The notes: generated by a model from the letters alone, not told the origin. A stretch of DNA of 64,000 nt from Acidocella aquatica (GCF_030160635.1 NZ_BSOS01000005.1:124001-188000), one strand, 5' to 3'; shown: positions 26,211 through 35,591, counted from the first letter of the stretch. Program-made: numbers and translations.

Positions 26211-27227
26211 TTAGCTTTGCCGCATGAGGCTTTTCATAAGATGGCCAAAAGTTTTTTCTATTCGTTTCAGTAAACTTTTTATTCGAAAAACGATGATGCG
26301 TCGATCGGGCCTGCACTGGTATCCAACAATAATTTGCGCGCAAGTTGTCTGCAACAACCGGGGGCGAAGCGCATGATTCCATTTCTTTTCAAACGCGCGC
26401 CGCGCGGAATGAAAATCTGCGCCCATTTGGCCTCTGCCTAAATGGCGTAAATGAAAATTTATAACGTATGCGTTATATCCCATGATATTCGCATTAAGGC
26501 AGATATCCGTTCCATAGAAATGAAAGCCGGATAAATCATTCGAAAAGCCTAACCGCGCGCGCCTTCTGACGAGGATAAAATTTTCGTCCAAAGACATCAC
26601 CTTCCTGGGAAATGTCCCGATACTTTGGTTCTCTCCATAAATATCGGTAATCCGCATGGATAATGAATTTAATGCCACCCCTCCGGCATTCCCCGCAAGG
26701 CCCCAATTTTGGTCGATCATGTCAAGTTCTGATAATCGTGCTTCAAGAATGTGCCGATTATCGAAAGACAGCCGTATATCTTGATGACATAAAATGACGT
26801 AGTCACCTTGAGCGGCATCGAGCAGACAATTTAAGCCATGATAGGCCGAGGCTTGGTTTGTATTGACGTTGTTAATATACAGATACTCACAATCTTCTGG
26901 ACCAAATCCTGCTTCCAGAAAACTTTTCAGCGCAGCTTCATATTCTTCATTTTTTGTAACCAGCGTCCCGATCGAGAATATGGTTTTTTGGGTGCGCTTT
27001 GGAAATCCGGCAGAAGCATCAGGAGAAATCTCTCTTAAAAATGAAAACATCTGCATTAGATCGCTCACCAAGACATCCCTTGCCAAGATCGGGTTACTAA
27101 AATTTTCGAGCGTATATTTTGTATAAAACAGCCTTTTAAGAAAAAAATTGGTCAGTGAGCCGCCGGTCATACCTCTTGTATGAGGAATAGCCATGTTCGG
27201 GGGTTTTGAGAATGGTGAGCCGCGCAT
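26211..27227 (-). CDS. Glycosyltransferase family 2-like protein
   Basis: A 338-residue protein, AT-rich like the gene at 23855. The core TIFSIGTLVTKNEEYEAALKSFL, SAYHGLNCLLDAAQGDYVILCHQDIRLS and FHFYGTDICLNANIMGYNAYVINFHLRHLG resembles the DUF4422/Glyco_tranf_2_5 branch of GT2, with CHQD in place of the usual DxD. The true start is uncertain because ATG 27227 has no clear ribosome site and later Met codons (residues 12 and 20) are possible. It probably adds a sugar to the surface glycan made by this gene group. Confidence 0.65.
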   Translation of the reverse strand: MRGSPFSKPPNMAIPHTRGMTGGSLTNFFLKRLFYTKYTLENFSNPILARDVLVSDLMQMFSFLREISPDASAGFPKRTQKTIFSIGTLVTKNEEYEAALKSFLEAGFGPEDCEYLYINNVNTNQASAYHGLNCLLDAAQGDYVILCHQDIRLSFDNRHILEARLSELDMIDQNWGLAGNAGGVALNSLSMRITDIYGENQSIGTFPRKVMSLDENFILVRRRARLGFSNDLSGFHFYGTDICLNANIMGYNAYVINFHLRHLGRGQMGADFHSARRAFEKKWNHALRPRLLQTTCAQIIVGYQCRPDRRIIVFRIKSLLKRIEKTFGHLMKSLMRQS

Positions 27228-27404
27228 TTTGAGTTCAAGTTAACGAGGGCCGCCCCCGCCATCCCTCCCAGCACATGAACCTTGACAAAGCCTGACGAAA
27301 GTGTCGATTATTGGACGTATTGGACGGAACTGGCTTTGCCGGGAGCGGCGGCGCCTGTCCGCGGGGCTGGCGGGCGGGGCATCGGCCGGGCAGGGGAGAG
27401 TGCG

Positions 27405-28004
27405 GTGGCGGAGAGTTTGCGATTAAACGGGGTGCACCACACGGCCCGCCCCACCTGGAAGCTCAAGGAGACCGTGGAATTCTACCGCGACACCATGGGG
27501 CTGCCGCTCATCCACTGCGTCTCGGCGCGCGGCTGGGGGGCTGATAACCATCCCGATTTCCTGCATTTCTTCTTTGACAGCGGCAACGCCAGCACCATCG
27601 CCTTTTTCTATTACCTGGGCACCAGCCAGCCGGAGCATCTCATCCACCACCCCCGATATGACAGCGACGCCACCCACACCGCCTGGAGGGTCGAGAGCCG
27701 CGCCGAACTTCTGGCCTGGCGCGACCGGCTGGAGGGCCGGGGCGTGCCCATCATGTACCAAATCGAGCATGAGATCGTGGAGTCGATCTATTTCCGCGAC
27801 CCCAATGGCTACTTCATCGAAATCGGCACCCAGGTGCGGCCGATCCTCCCGCTCGACATCGCCGACGCCGAGTTGACGATGCGGGCCGCCATCGAGGAGG
27901 AACAGCGCCGCCTGAGCGCAGGGCTGGGCAGATTGCAGCATGTGGAGGCAATCTATCAGGCCAAGGGCGCCGCGCTGGAGGCGCTTCTGGGAGCCGCCCC
28001 ATGA
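27405..28004 (+). CDS. VOC-family dioxygenase/glyoxalase-fold protein
   Basis: A 199-residue protein. GTG 27405 is preferred because AGGGGAGAG (27392-27400) lies just upstream. The frame is open back to TTG 27282, but the added residues are low-complexity. Two beta-alpha-beta-beta-beta modules are visible: LNGVHHTARPTWKLKETVEFYRDTMGLPLI, with a possible metal His, and DATHTAWRVESRAELLAWRDRL followed by YFRDPNGYFIEIG, with the second-module His and Glu. It could be an extradiol dioxygenase, isomerase or lyase. The start overlap ATGA at 28001 couples it to the next gene, making it the first gene of the oxygenase operon. Confidence 0.78.
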   Translation: MAESLRLNGVHHTARPTWKLKETVEFYRDTMGLPLIHCVSARGWGADNHPDFLHFFFDSGNASTIAFFYYLGTSQPEHLIHHPRYDSDATHTAWRVESRAELLAWRDRLEGRGVPIMYQIEHEIVESIYFRDPNGYFIEIGTQVRPILPLDIADAELTMRAAIEEEQRRLSAGLGRLQHVEAIYQAKGAALEALLGAAP

Positions 28005-28255
28005 GCGTCACCATTTTCGTCGCCGACCTCGCCGAGTTCAGCCCGCTGGTGGAAGCCGCGCGGGGGATGGCCGGGGTCACGCTCGCGCCGCCGCGCCATG
28101 GCTACTGGCGAATCCAGGCGGCCGGCACGCTGGCCCTGCAGCGCAAAGCCCTTGGCCTGCGCGTGGCTTTATGGAACTCAGCGCTCTCGGGCGGGATTCG
28201 CGGCCGGTTGGTGGAATACACCAATGATCGCATCATCCTTGAGAACGAACCCTGA
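28001..28255 (+). CDS. 84-residue hypothetical protein in the oxygenase operon
   Basis: It begins at ATG 28001, overlapping the VOC stop by four bases, and ends one base before the monooxygenase start, so it is tightly coupled to both. The sequence has an N-terminal FVADLAEFSPLVEAA helix, a central PRHGYWRIQAAGTLALQRKALGLRVALW strand-helix and a C-terminal GRLVEYTNDRIILEN. It is soluble, with no Cys and no known motif. Context suggests an accessory role (substrate binding, subunit assembly, or a small catalytic subunit). I do not recognise a family. Confidence 0.7.
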   Translation: MSVTIFVADLAEFSPLVEAARGMAGVTLAPPRHGYWRIQAAGTLALQRKALGLRVALWNSALSGGIRGRLVEYTNDRIILENEP

Positions 28256-28256
28256 C

Positions 28257-29438
28257 ATGAAGAAAATTGCCGTCATCGGCGGCGGCCCTTCCGGCTTGTT
28301 TTTCGCGCTTCTGGCCCGCCGCCGCTTTCCCCGCGCGGCGGTCGAGGTGTTTGAGCAAAACCCCGCCGGCGCCACCTTCGGCTTTGGCATCATCCTGGCC
28401 GAGGGCGGCCTGGACCGCTTCCGCGATGCCGACCCCGAGGCCGCCGACGCCATCATGGCCGCGTCGCGCATCACCCGCGACCGCGTGTTCTCCCACAACG
28501 GCGATGCCGTCTTCATCGAGGGCGGCGCTTATGGCGGCGCCATCGCCCGCATCAAGCTCCTCAACACCTTGCAGGACCTTTGCCAGGCGCGCGGTATCCC
28601 GGTGCATTATGAATCGCGCATCGAAAACCCAGACGTGCTGGACGCTGAGCTGATTGTCGGCGCCGATGGCGTCAACTCCGTGGTCCGGCGCGCCTATGAG
28701 GGCCAGTTCGGCAGCTCCACCTGGTATCTGACCAACCGCATGGCGTGGTATGGCACCACCCGGCAATTCCCCAGCCCCATTCTCTCCTTCCGCACCACGC
28801 CGCACGGCCATTTCTGGGCCGCGGCCTACCCGCATTCGCAGACCATGAGCACCTTCGTCGCCGAATGCGACGCTGATGCCTGGACCCGCTCCGGCCTCAA
28901 CCGCATGACCGCGGCGCAGCGTATGGATTTTTCCCAGGAGATTTTTGCCGCCGAGCTGGAGGGCCACCCTCTGCTCAGCAACCGCTCGGACTGGGTCAGC
29001 CTGCCCGTGATCCGCTGCAAACACTGGTCGGTTGGCCATCGCGTGCTCATTGGCGACGCTTTGCACAGCCCGCACCCCTCCATCGGCTCGGGCACCCGCA
29101 TCGCCATGGAAGACGCCATCGCCCTCATCGGCGCCCTGGCGGACAACCCGGACAACCTGCCCCGCGCGCTGGCTGAATATCAGCGCCGCCACACCCCCGA
29201 GACCGCGAAGCTGGTGGACGCAATGGAGAAAAGCTACGAATGGTATGAGCAGGTCGCCGCGAAGATGGACAATATGGACGCCATCACCCTGGCGTTTGAC
29301 TTCATGACGCGCACCGGCCGCCTCAGCCCGCAGCGCCTCTACCGGGAATACCCGAAATTCATGCGGAAATACGAAGCCCAATGGAATGCCTGGCAAAAAT
29401 CGCGCGGCCAGGCGCAATCCGCCCTGGCCGGAGCGTAG
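28257..29438 (+). CDS. FAD-dependent monooxygenase, salicylyl-CoA/2-aminobenzoyl-CoA hydroxylase type
   Basis: A 393-residue group A flavin monooxygenase. The dinucleotide fold is IAVIGGGPSGLFFALLARR (about residues 4-22). FGFGIILAEGGLDRF is the stretch that in salicylyl-CoA 5-hydroxylase and the N-terminal part of 2-aminobenzoyl-CoA monooxygenase reads TFGxGVVFSD. GADGVNSVVRRAY is the DG motif, and VLIGDALHSPHPSIGSGTRIAMEDA (about 263-287) is the GD motif. It hydroxylates an aromatic ring using NAD(P)H, FAD and O2. The CoA-ester branch is suggested by similarity, not proven. Placed between the 84-aa gene and the Rieske alpha gene in one operon. Confidence 0.8.
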   Translation: MKKIAVIGGGPSGLFFALLARRRFPRAAVEVFEQNPAGATFGFGIILAEGGLDRFRDADPEAADAIMAASRITRDRVFSHNGDAVFIEGGAYGGAIARIKLLNTLQDLCQARGIPVHYESRIENPDVLDAELIVGADGVNSVVRRAYEGQFGSSTWYLTNRMAWYGTTRQFPSPILSFRTTPHGHFWAAAYPHSQTMSTFVAECDADAWTRSGLNRMTAAQRMDFSQEIFAAELEGHPLLSNRSDWVSLPVIRCKHWSVGHRVLIGDALHSPHPSIGSGTRIAMEDAIALIGALADNPDNLPRALAEYQRRHTPETAKLVDAMEKSYEWYEQVAAKMDNMDAITLAFDFMTRTGRLSPQRLYREYPKFMRKYEAQWNAWQKSRGQAQSALAGA

Positions 29439-29463
29439 CGCCATATCTGAAAGAGCTGGTATC

Positions 29464-30765
29464 ATGAGCAGAATCGGTCAACATCAATCGCGTTTCCTGC
29501 AGTACGATCCACAGAACCACATCTTTCGCGTTCACCGCGACGCCTATGCCTCGCCGGAGGTTTTCGCCGAGGAAAAACAAAAAATCCTCTACAAATCCTG
29601 GATCGTCCTTGGCCATGAAACGGAAATCGCCAAACCGGGCGATTTCGTCACCCGCCGCGTGATCGACCGCGAACTGATCTTCAACCGCGACAGCGCCGGC
29701 AATGTGAATGTGTTTTTCAACAGTTGCATGCATCGCGGCCCCGCCGTGTGCAAGCATAAGGAGGGCAAGGCCAGCGTCTTCGTCTGCCCTTATCACGGCT
29801 GGGTTTATAAAAACGACGGCTACCTCGCCTCCACCGGCTCCACGAAGGCCGATGCCGGTTATCCCGCCGCCTATCTGCAACGCGGCGAGGGCGCTGTACG
29901 CCTGCAACGCATTAAAAATGCCGCGCAACGCGCCGGTTTCTACTTCGTGAATTTTGATGAGAATGCAGGCCCGCTGGATGACTACCTGCAGGGTGCCGGC
30001 GCGCGGCTGGACCGCATGGCCCTGCAAACCACCGCGGGCTTTGAGATGATCGCCGGGGTGCATGAATACGACATCAGCGCCAACTACAAACTGCTCTGCG
30101 AAAACAGCTATGACGGCTACCACCTGATGCAGACGCACGCGACATATCTCGATTACGTAAAGGAGATACTCAAAGGCTCGAATCTGGACCCAAAACTGGG
30201 CGGCACGGTGATGACACTCGGCAACGGCCACGGCGCGTTTGAAATTCCGGTGCTCTCCGGCCGGCCGGTCGCGCAATGGCTGCCCCATTGGGGCGAGGAG
30301 GCGCGCCTGTTACTGGAGGCCAAGCGCAACGAGGTCATCGGCCGGCTGGGCGAGGAGCTTGGCGCCAATGTCTGCGACATGAACAGCAACATGGTCATCT
30401 TCCCCAATTCCGTCATCAACGACCAGCAGACCATCCTGGCGCGCACCATCATCCCCCTCTCGCACAACCGCATGCGCGTGCGCGCCTGGACGATCGCCCC
30501 CAAGGATGAACACCCGAAACTGCGCGAAATCCGCATGGAGAACATCCTCTCCTTCCTCGGGCCAGGCGGTTTTGCCACGCCCGATGATGTCTCCATGCTG
30601 GAATGGGCACAAACCGGCTACGAGACCACCAATGTCGCGTGGAATGATTTCTCCAAAGGCATGACGCCCGATGAAACCCCGCAGAATTCCACCGCCGTGT
30701 ATGACGATGAAATGCAGATGCGCGCCTACTGGCTGCAGTGGGATAAAATGATGTCGGGTGATTAA
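29464..30765 (+). CDS. Rieske aromatic-ring-hydroxylating dioxygenase, alpha subunit
   Basis: A 433-residue protein. The Rieske [2Fe-2S] ligands are Cys88/His90 in CMHRG and Cys108/His111 in CPYHGW. The mononuclear iron site is His220 and His225 in NSYDGYHLMQTH, with a distal Asp expected near the C-terminal third. These are the catalytic features of ring-hydroxylating oxygenases that add both atoms of O2 to an aromatic ring. Pairing with the beta subunit 38 bases downstream supports an alpha3beta3 enzyme. No ferredoxin or reductase gene is adjacent, so electrons must come from elsewhere. Confidence 0.92.
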   Translation: MSRIGQHQSRFLQYDPQNHIFRVHRDAYASPEVFAEEKQKILYKSWIVLGHETEIAKPGDFVTRRVIDRELIFNRDSAGNVNVFFNSCMHRGPAVCKHKEGKASVFVCPYHGWVYKNDGYLASTGSTKADAGYPAAYLQRGEGAVRLQRIKNAAQRAGFYFVNFDENAGPLDDYLQGAGARLDRMALQTTAGFEMIAGVHEYDISANYKLLCENSYDGYHLMQTHATYLDYVKEILKGSNLDPKLGGTVMTLGNGHGAFEIPVLSGRPVAQWLPHWGEEARLLLEAKRNEVIGRLGEELGANVCDMNSNMVIFPNSVINDQQTILARTIIPLSHNRMRVRAWTIAPKDEHPKLREIRMENILSFLGPGGFATPDDVSMLEWAQTGYETTNVAWNDFSKGMTPDETPQNSTAVYDDEMQMRAYWLQWDKMMSGD

Positions 30766-30803
30766 CGACTCTGAATGAGCAGTTTGAAAGGCCGCAACAC
30801 GCC

Positions 30804-31310
30804 ATGAGCGAAGCATCCCTGAGGCAAGAGATCGAGCAGCTGCTCTACCTGGAGGCGGATTATGCCGATGACTGGCAACTCACCAGCTGGCTTGGCCTGT
30901 GGGCGGAGGGCGAGCTGCTCTACGAAGTAGGCCCGCTGGACACGCCAAGGGGAGACCGCCTCTCACACAACCAGGTGCTCTACCTGCTCAGCGACGACCG
31001 CTTCCGCCTGGAGCAGCGGGTTATCCGCATGGGCAAGCCAACCGCCCATGCCGAGGCGCCGGTGCGCTCGCAGACACGCCATAACTACACGCATCTGCGC
31101 AATATCGCCGTCGATGGCGATGTCATCACCTTCAAGGTGAACATGCTGGTCACCCGCACGCGGCGCGACAACGAGGGGGTTGCCATTCTCCCCGGCTATG
31201 TTCTCTTCACCCTGGCGCGGCAAAATGGCGCCCTGAAAATTCAGCGGAAACGGATATTTCTCGACCTTTGGGTGCTCTCCAACCCCGGGACCATGTCGAT
31301 TATCCTCTAG
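30804..31310 (+). CDS. Ring-hydroxylating dioxygenase, beta subunit
   Basis: A 168-residue SnoaL-like small subunit. LRQEIEQLLYLEADYADDWQLTSWLGLW at the start, RVIRMGKPTAHAEAPVRSQTRHNYTHLRNI in the middle and a C-terminal KRIFLDL strand are typical of the beta subunits of two-component dioxygenases. It has a structural role, sometimes influencing substrate range. Last gene of the VOC-84aa-FMO-alpha-beta operon, and convergent with thiG. Confidence 0.88.
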   Translation: MSEASLRQEIEQLLYLEADYADDWQLTSWLGLWAEGELLYEVGPLDTPRGDRLSHNQVLYLLSDDRFRLEQRVIRMGKPTAHAEAPVRSQTRHNYTHLRNIAVDGDVITFKVNMLVTRTRRDNEGVAILPGYVLFTLARQNGALKIQRKRIFLDLWVLSNPGTMSIIL

Positions 31311-31332
31311 TCCTTTGTTTTGACGGGAAAAT

Positions 31333-32124
31333 TTATCCGATCAGCCCCGTCATCGGGCTGGAGGCGCTGGCGAAGCCACGGCGCGGGATGCGCCCGGCGC
31401 GGAAGGCCAAACGCCCGGCTTCCACGCCCGCCTTCATCGCACGCGCCATCAGCACCGGGTCATTGGCCATGGCGATGGCCGAATTCACCAGCACGGCATC
31501 GCAGCCAAGCTCCATGGCGAAGGTGGCGTCATACGCGGTGCCGACTCCGGCATCCACCAACACCGGCACTTTTGCCTGTTCGATGATCATCTGGATCATC
31601 AGCGGGTTCTGTACGCCGAGCCCGGAGCCGATCGGCGCACCCAGCGGCATGATGGCGACGCAGCCCATCTCCTCCAGCCGTTTCGCGGCGATCGGGTCGT
31701 CCGAGCAATACACCATGACCTCGAAACCGTCCTTGATCAGGGCTTTGGCGGCTTCGAAGGTGGCTGGCATGTCAGGGTAGAGCGTGGGGGCCGGGCCGAG
31801 GACCTCGAGTTTCACCAGATTCCAGCCTCCCGCCTCGCGCGCCAGGCGCAGGGTGCGCACCGCTTCGTCGGCCGTGAAGCAGCCGGCGGTATTGGGTAAA
31901 TAAGTGTATCGCTGCGGGCTTACATAATCCTGTAGCATCGGCGCGTTGCGGTCCGAGAGGTTCACGCGCCGCACCGCGACCGTCACCATCTCCGCGCCGG
32001 ACGCCTCGATCGCCGCGGCGGTGGTGGGCAGATCCTTGTATTTTCCGGTGCCGACCACCAGACGGGAGGCAAATTTGCGCCCCGCCACGGTCCATTCATC
32101 GCCCGTACCTACATAAGAATCCAT
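31333..32124 (-). CDS. thiG: Thiazole synthase
   Basis: A 263-residue TIM-barrel enzyme that makes the thiazole phosphate of thiamine from deoxyxylulose phosphate, dehydroglycine and ThiS thiocarboxylate. [58 protein letters not shown] (with the Schiff-base Lys) and [29 protein letters not shown] are the family motifs. Its ATG (32124) directly abuts the thiS stop (32125), so translation is coupled. No TPP riboswitch was seen in the short leader upstream of thiS. Confidence 0.96.
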   Translation of the reverse strand: MDSYVGTGDEWTVAGRKFASRLVVGTGKYKDLPTTAAAIEASGAEMVTVAVRRVNLSDRNAPMLQDYVSPQRYTYLPNTAGCFTADEAVRTLRLAREAGGWNLVKLEVLGPAPTLYPDMPATFEAAKALIKDGFEVMVYCSDDPIAAKRLEEMGCVAIMPLGAPIGSGLGVQNPLMIQMIIEQAKVPVLVDAGVGTAYDATFAMELGCDAVLVNSAIAMANDPVLMARAMKAGVEAGRLAFRAGRIPRRGFASASSPMTGLIG

Positions 32125-32346
32125 TTAACCGCCACCAATAAAATGAACAATTTCAAGAGCATCGCCGGGGGTCAGGCGCACATCCGCATAGGTTGAGCGG
32201 GGCACGATCTCAAGATTGCGCTCCACCGCCACTTTGCGCGTATCCAACCCCAGTTGCGCGATCAGCCCGGCCACGGTCAAACCCGGCGTAAAGGCCAGCG
32301 TTTCGCCATTTACTGTCACGCACATATTTTCCGCGGTCACACTCAT
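32125..32346 (-). CDS. thiS: Sulfur carrier protein ThiS
   Basis: A 73-residue ubiquitin-fold protein ending in the required Gly-Gly (FIGGG), where the thiocarboxylate is formed. [26 protein letters not shown] and [32 protein letters not shown] match ThiS. ATG 32346 (MSVTAENM) is used; an internal Met at residue 8 is the alternative. The gene is divergent from aroQ with about 91 bases between starts, and it sits directly before thiG. Confidence 0.93.
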   Translation of the reverse strand: MSVTAENMCVTVNGETLAFTPGLTVAGLIAQLGLDTRKVAVERNLEIVPRSTYADVRLTPGDALEIVHFIGGG

Positions 32347-32437
32347 GCGCGCATTATCGGCTGCGCAGCCCCCCCTCGCAAGGCCGCCGCCGCGTAAAAT
32401 TTGGCGGCTACGATTTGGGTGTGCTAGCGGGGATAAA

Positions 32438-32887
32438 ATGACGACACCACTTATCTTCGTATTGAACGGTCCGAATCTTAATCTGCTGGGCACCCGCGAG
32501 CCGGAAGTCTATGGCACCGGCACGCTGGATGACCTGGAAACCCTGTGCGCGGAAACCGCGGAGGGGCTCGGCATCGCCGTTGATATCCGGCAAAGCAACC
32601 TGGAGGGGGAGCTGATCTCCTGGGTGCATGAGGCGCGGGCCCGCGCGGCCGGGCTCATCATCAATCCGGCCGGGTATTCGCATACCTCCGTCGCGTTGAT
32701 GGACGCGATTCTCGCCCTCGACATTCCGGTGATCGAGGTGCATCTCTCCAACATCCACAAGCGTGAGAGCTTCCGCCACCATTCATATGTGTCGCGTGCT
32801 GCAGACGGGGTCATTTGCGGTCTTGGTTTTGCAGGCTATAGGCTGGCACTCATCGCCCTCTCGGACATTCTGGAAGAAGATCAATGA
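32438..32887 (+). CDS. aroQ: 3-dehydroquinate dehydratase, type II
   Basis: The third step of the shikimate pathway. The 149-residue protein starts [23 protein letters not shown], which carries the catalytic Tyr of type II enzymes. It continues with [56 protein letters not shown] and [11 protein letters not shown], all standard. The stop overlaps the accB start (ATGA at 32884), giving the common alphaproteobacterial order aroQ-accB-accC. Confidence 0.96.
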   Translation: MTTPLIFVLNGPNLNLLGTREPEVYGTGTLDDLETLCAETAEGLGIAVDIRQSNLEGELISWVHEARARAAGLIINPAGYSHTSVALMDAILALDIPVIEVHLSNIHKRESFRHHSYVSRAADGVICGLGFAGYRLALIALSDILEEDQ

Positions 32888-33345
32888 GCCTTTCCTTCGA
32901 TCCCAAAACCCTGCGCGAGCTGGCAGAGCTGCTCAGCGACACCGGCCTTTCGGAAATCGAGCTGGCCGAGGGCGACCGCAAGGTCCGTCTGGTGCGGACC
33001 CCGCCGCAGGTGCATGCCCAGGTGATTGCCGCTCCGGCTGTGGCGCATGCCCCGGTTCATGCCCCAGCACCCGAGCCCGCCGCCGAGCACAAGGCTGATC
33101 CGGCCAAGCATCCAGGCGTTGTGAAAAGCCCGATGGTGGGTGTTGCGTATCTCTCCGCCGAGCCTGGCGCCGCCCCTTATGTGAGCGTCGGCCAGACGGT
33201 TGAGGCGGGGGCTACGCTGCTGTTGATCGAGGCGATGAAGACCTTCAACCAGATCAAGGCGCCGCGCGCGGGCACCATCAAGCAGATTTTCGTGGCCCCG
33301 GGAGCGCCGGTCGAGTTCGACGAGCCCCTGCTGATTATCGAATGA
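32884..33345 (+). CDS. accB: Acetyl-CoA carboxylase biotin carboxyl carrier protein
   Basis: A 153-residue protein. The C-terminal biotinyl domain has the biotin attachment site [13 protein letters not shown] with Lys119, preceded by [21 protein letters not shown]. The N-terminal helix [35 protein letters not shown] is the conserved AccB head. An Ala/Pro linker (about residues 42-76) joins the two. Coupled to aroQ upstream; accC follows 12 bases downstream. Confidence 0.95.
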   Translation: MSLSFDPKTLRELAELLSDTGLSEIELAEGDRKVRLVRTPPQVHAQVIAAPAVAHAPVHAPAPEPAAEHKADPAKHPGVVKSPMVGVAYLSAEPGAAPYVSVGQTVEAGATLLLIEAMKTFNQIKAPRAGTIKQIFVAPGAPVEFDEPLLIIE

Positions 33346-33357
33346 TCAGCCAATAGC

Positions 33358-34698
33358 ATGTTCAAAAAGATCCTCATCGCCAATCGCGGCGAAATCGCGC
33401 TGCGCATCCAGCGGGCCTGCCGGGAACTCGGCATCGCCACCGTTGCGGTTCATTCCACCGCTGATACCGACGCCATGCATGTCCGCCTCGCCGATGAGAG
33501 CGTGTGCATCGGCCCGCCGCTGGCGCGCGACTCCTATCTCAACATGCCGGCGATCATTTCCGCGGCGTTGATCACCGGCGCCGAGGCGATTCACCCCGGC
33601 TATGGGTTTCTCTCCGAGAACGCGGCCTTCGCCGAGATGGTCGAGGCGCATAACCTGGTCTTCATCGGCCCCACGGCGGCGCATATCCGTATGATGGGCG
33701 ACAAGATCACCGCCAAGACCACGATGATGGAACTTGGCGTGCCGCTGGTCCCAGGCTCGCCCGGCGAGATCGCGACGCTTGAGGAAGCCCATGCGATTGC
33801 CGAGAAGATCAAATTCCCGGTGCTGATCAAGGCCGCGGCCGGCGGCGGCGGGCGGGGCATGAAAGTGGCCTACAGCGCCGATGAGCTGGCGGCGGCCTTC
33901 CATGAGGCCCGCGCCGAGGCGGGGGCGGCGTTTGGCAACAATGCCGTCTACATGGAAAAATATCTGGACAAGCCGCGCCATATCGAGCTGCAGATTCTGG
34001 CCGATAATCACGGCGCCGTGGTGCATATCGGCGAGCGGGACTGCTCGCTGCAACGCCGCCACCAGAAGGTGCTGGAAGAGGCGGGCAGCCCGGCCATCAC
34101 CACCGCGCAGCGCGACGAGCTCGGGGCCACGGTGACCAGGGCGCTGAAGAAAATCGGCTACCGCAACGCCGGAACGCTGGAATTTTTGTACCAGGACGAG
34201 CAGTTCTCCTTCATCGAGATGAACACCCGTTTGCAGGTGGAGCATCCGGTTTCGGAGATGATCTCGGGGCTGGATCTGGTGCATGAGCAGATCCGCATCG
34301 CCGCCGGGGAGCCGCTGGGCTACGGCCAGAAGGATATCCACCTCGCGGGCCATGCCATCGAGTGCCGGATCACCGCCGAGGACCCGGAAACCTTTGCGCC
34401 ATCGCCCGGAACGGTGGTGATGTATCACCCGCCCGGCGGGCTTGGCGTGCGCGTCGACTCGGCGCTCTACGCCGGTTATCGCGTGCCGCCGCATTATGAC
34501 AGCCTGATCGCCAAGCTGATCAGCTATGGGCGCACGCGCGACGAGGCGATTGCCCGCATGCGCCGCGCGTTGCGGGAGTTTGTCATCACCGGCATCAAGA
34601 CCACGATTCCCCTGCACGAGAAGATTTTGCAGGCGCCGGAGTTCATCGATGGCGATTACACGATCCACTGGCTGGAGCGCTTTGTCGCGGGCCAATAG
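33358..34698 (+). CDS. accC: Acetyl-CoA carboxylase biotin carboxylase subunit
   Basis: A 446-residue ATP-grasp enzyme that carboxylates the biotin on AccB. It opens with [22 protein letters not shown] and has the [31 protein letters not shown] (ATP loop), [21 protein letters not shown] and [24 protein letters not shown] motifs. Length is typical. With accB it forms the first half-reaction of fatty acid synthesis; accA and accD are not in the window. Confidence 0.97.
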   Translation: MFKKILIANRGEIALRIQRACRELGIATVAVHSTADTDAMHVRLADESVCIGPPLARDSYLNMPAIISAALITGAEAIHPGYGFLSENAAFAEMVEAHNLVFIGPTAAHIRMMGDKITAKTTMMELGVPLVPGSPGEIATLEEAHAIAEKIKFPVLIKAAAGGGGRGMKVAYSADELAAAFHEARAEAGAAFGNNAVYMEKYLDKPRHIELQILADNHGAVVHIGERDCSLQRRHQKVLEEAGSPAITTAQRDELGATVTRALKKIGYRNAGTLEFLYQDEQFSFIEMNTRLQVEHPVSEMISGLDLVHEQIRIAAGEPLGYGQKDIHLAGHAIECRITAEDPETFAPSPGTVVMYHPPGGLGVRVDSALYAGYRVPPHYDSLIAKLISYGRTRDEAIARMRRALREFVITGIKTTIPLHEKILQAPEFIDGDYTIHWLERFVAGQ

Positions 34699-34706
34699 GC
34701 CGGGCG

Positions 34707-35021
34707 TTGCGCTTCTGGCTTGAAACGGCGGCCGGGCTGGTCGTGGCGGTGAAGGCGCATCCTGGTGCGAAGCGGGTTAAAATCGGCCCGGTGATCGCCG
34801 CCGCTCCAAGCCCTGGCTGGCCGCAAGCGCGGCTGCGGATTTCCGTCGCCGCCCCGCCCGAGGATGGGCGGGCCAACGAGGCGATTATTCAGGCTCTGGC
34901 TGATTGGCTGCACATCAAGCCCGCGGCCATTACCCAGGAGGCTGGAACCACCGCGCGGGATAAGAAATTCCGCATCGCCGGTGCGGCCGCCGGCGATTTC
35001 GCAGAATTATTGCGGCTGTAG
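34707..35021 (+). CDS. DUF167 (YggU-type) small protein
   Basis: A 104-residue protein with the DUF167 hallmarks VAVKAHPGAKRVKIG, RLRISVAAPPEDGRANEAIIQALADWL and a C-terminal TTARDKKFRIAG. The biochemical role of the family is not established. The apparent start is TTG 34707, 9 bases after accC, without a clear ribosome site, so it may be translated by reinitiation. Its last 15 bases overlap the 3' end of the reverse-strand gene at 35007. Confidence 0.82.
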   Translation: MRFWLETAAGLVVAVKAHPGAKRVKIGPVIAAAPSPGWPQARLRISVAAPPEDGRANEAIIQALADWLHIKPAAITQEAGTTARDKKFRIAGAAAGDFAELLRL

Positions 35022-35591
35022 CAGCGCCTGCAGCGCCCCTGGGGGGAGTGTCACGTCGGAAAATCCGTCGGGCAGCGCAAATTCCTGCGCCGGTTGCGGG
35101 GCGTAGGCGACGGAAAGCGCGGTCACCTCGGCTGAACCATGCGCGTCATGCCCGGCGAAATGCAGCACTACGCCATCGGGCGTGATGCAGGCGGTGCCGG
35201 AGCCCTGGGCGTTGAGTACCAGATATTTCTGGCAGGCCATGCCAGCATAATGCCCTGAGCCCAGCGGGGTGAACTGGGCGCCGCCGGCGGTGGAGATTTC
35301 CTGCGTCAGGGCCGAGAAATCAGGTGCCTGCACAATGGCGTGCAAGGCGGGGACCACCACCTGCGCCTGGCCCGAGGGCAGGTTCGCCAGGATATAGACG
35401 CCCTGGGCGGGGTTTTCGACCCGCGCCAGCTCCTGCGCCGCGTCGTAGTTCAATTGATAATTCTGGGCCGCGCGGCCGGGCGCATCCAGCTCATAGGTGA
35501 TGGCGACATCGCGGGTGGGCAGAAACGCGGGTGTCGCCAGGGCGGGGGCCGCGGCCAGCAATGCGGGCAATACGAAGGGTAAAATTCTCAT
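35007..35591 (-). CDS. Exported hypothetical protein
   Basis: A 194-residue protein with a signal peptide (RILPFVLPALLAAAPALA, cleaved near residue 19). The mature part is beta-rich: repeated strands such as VAITYELDAPGRAAQNYQLNY, GVYILANLPSGQAQVVVP, KYLVLNAQGSGTACITPDGVVLHF and AEVTALSVAYAP. That would suit a lipid-binding or DUF4412-like periplasmic fold, but I cannot assign it. One Cys pair (CQKY and TACI) may be disulfide-bonded. It overlaps the aat stop by four bases (35588-35591), so the two are coupled. Confidence 0.65.
   Translation of the reverse strand: MRILPFVLPALLAAAPALATPAFLPTRDVAITYELDAPGRAAQNYQLNYDAAQELARVENPAQGVYILANLPSGQAQVVVPALHAIVQAPDFSALTQEISTAGGAQFTPLGSGHYAGMACQKYLVLNAQGSGTACITPDGVVLHFAGHDAHGSAEVTALSVAYAPQPAQEFALPDGFSDVTLPPGALQALLQPQ

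Noticed and set aside
27282-27404. N-terminal extension of the VOC protein from TTG 27282
   Set aside because: The added residues are low-complexity and a better ribosome site precedes GTG 27405.
32347-32437. Possible TPP riboswitch upstream of thiS
   Set aside because: Only about 91 bases separate thiS from aroQ, and the conserved CTGAGA-type and other thi-box strings are not present on the reverse strand.
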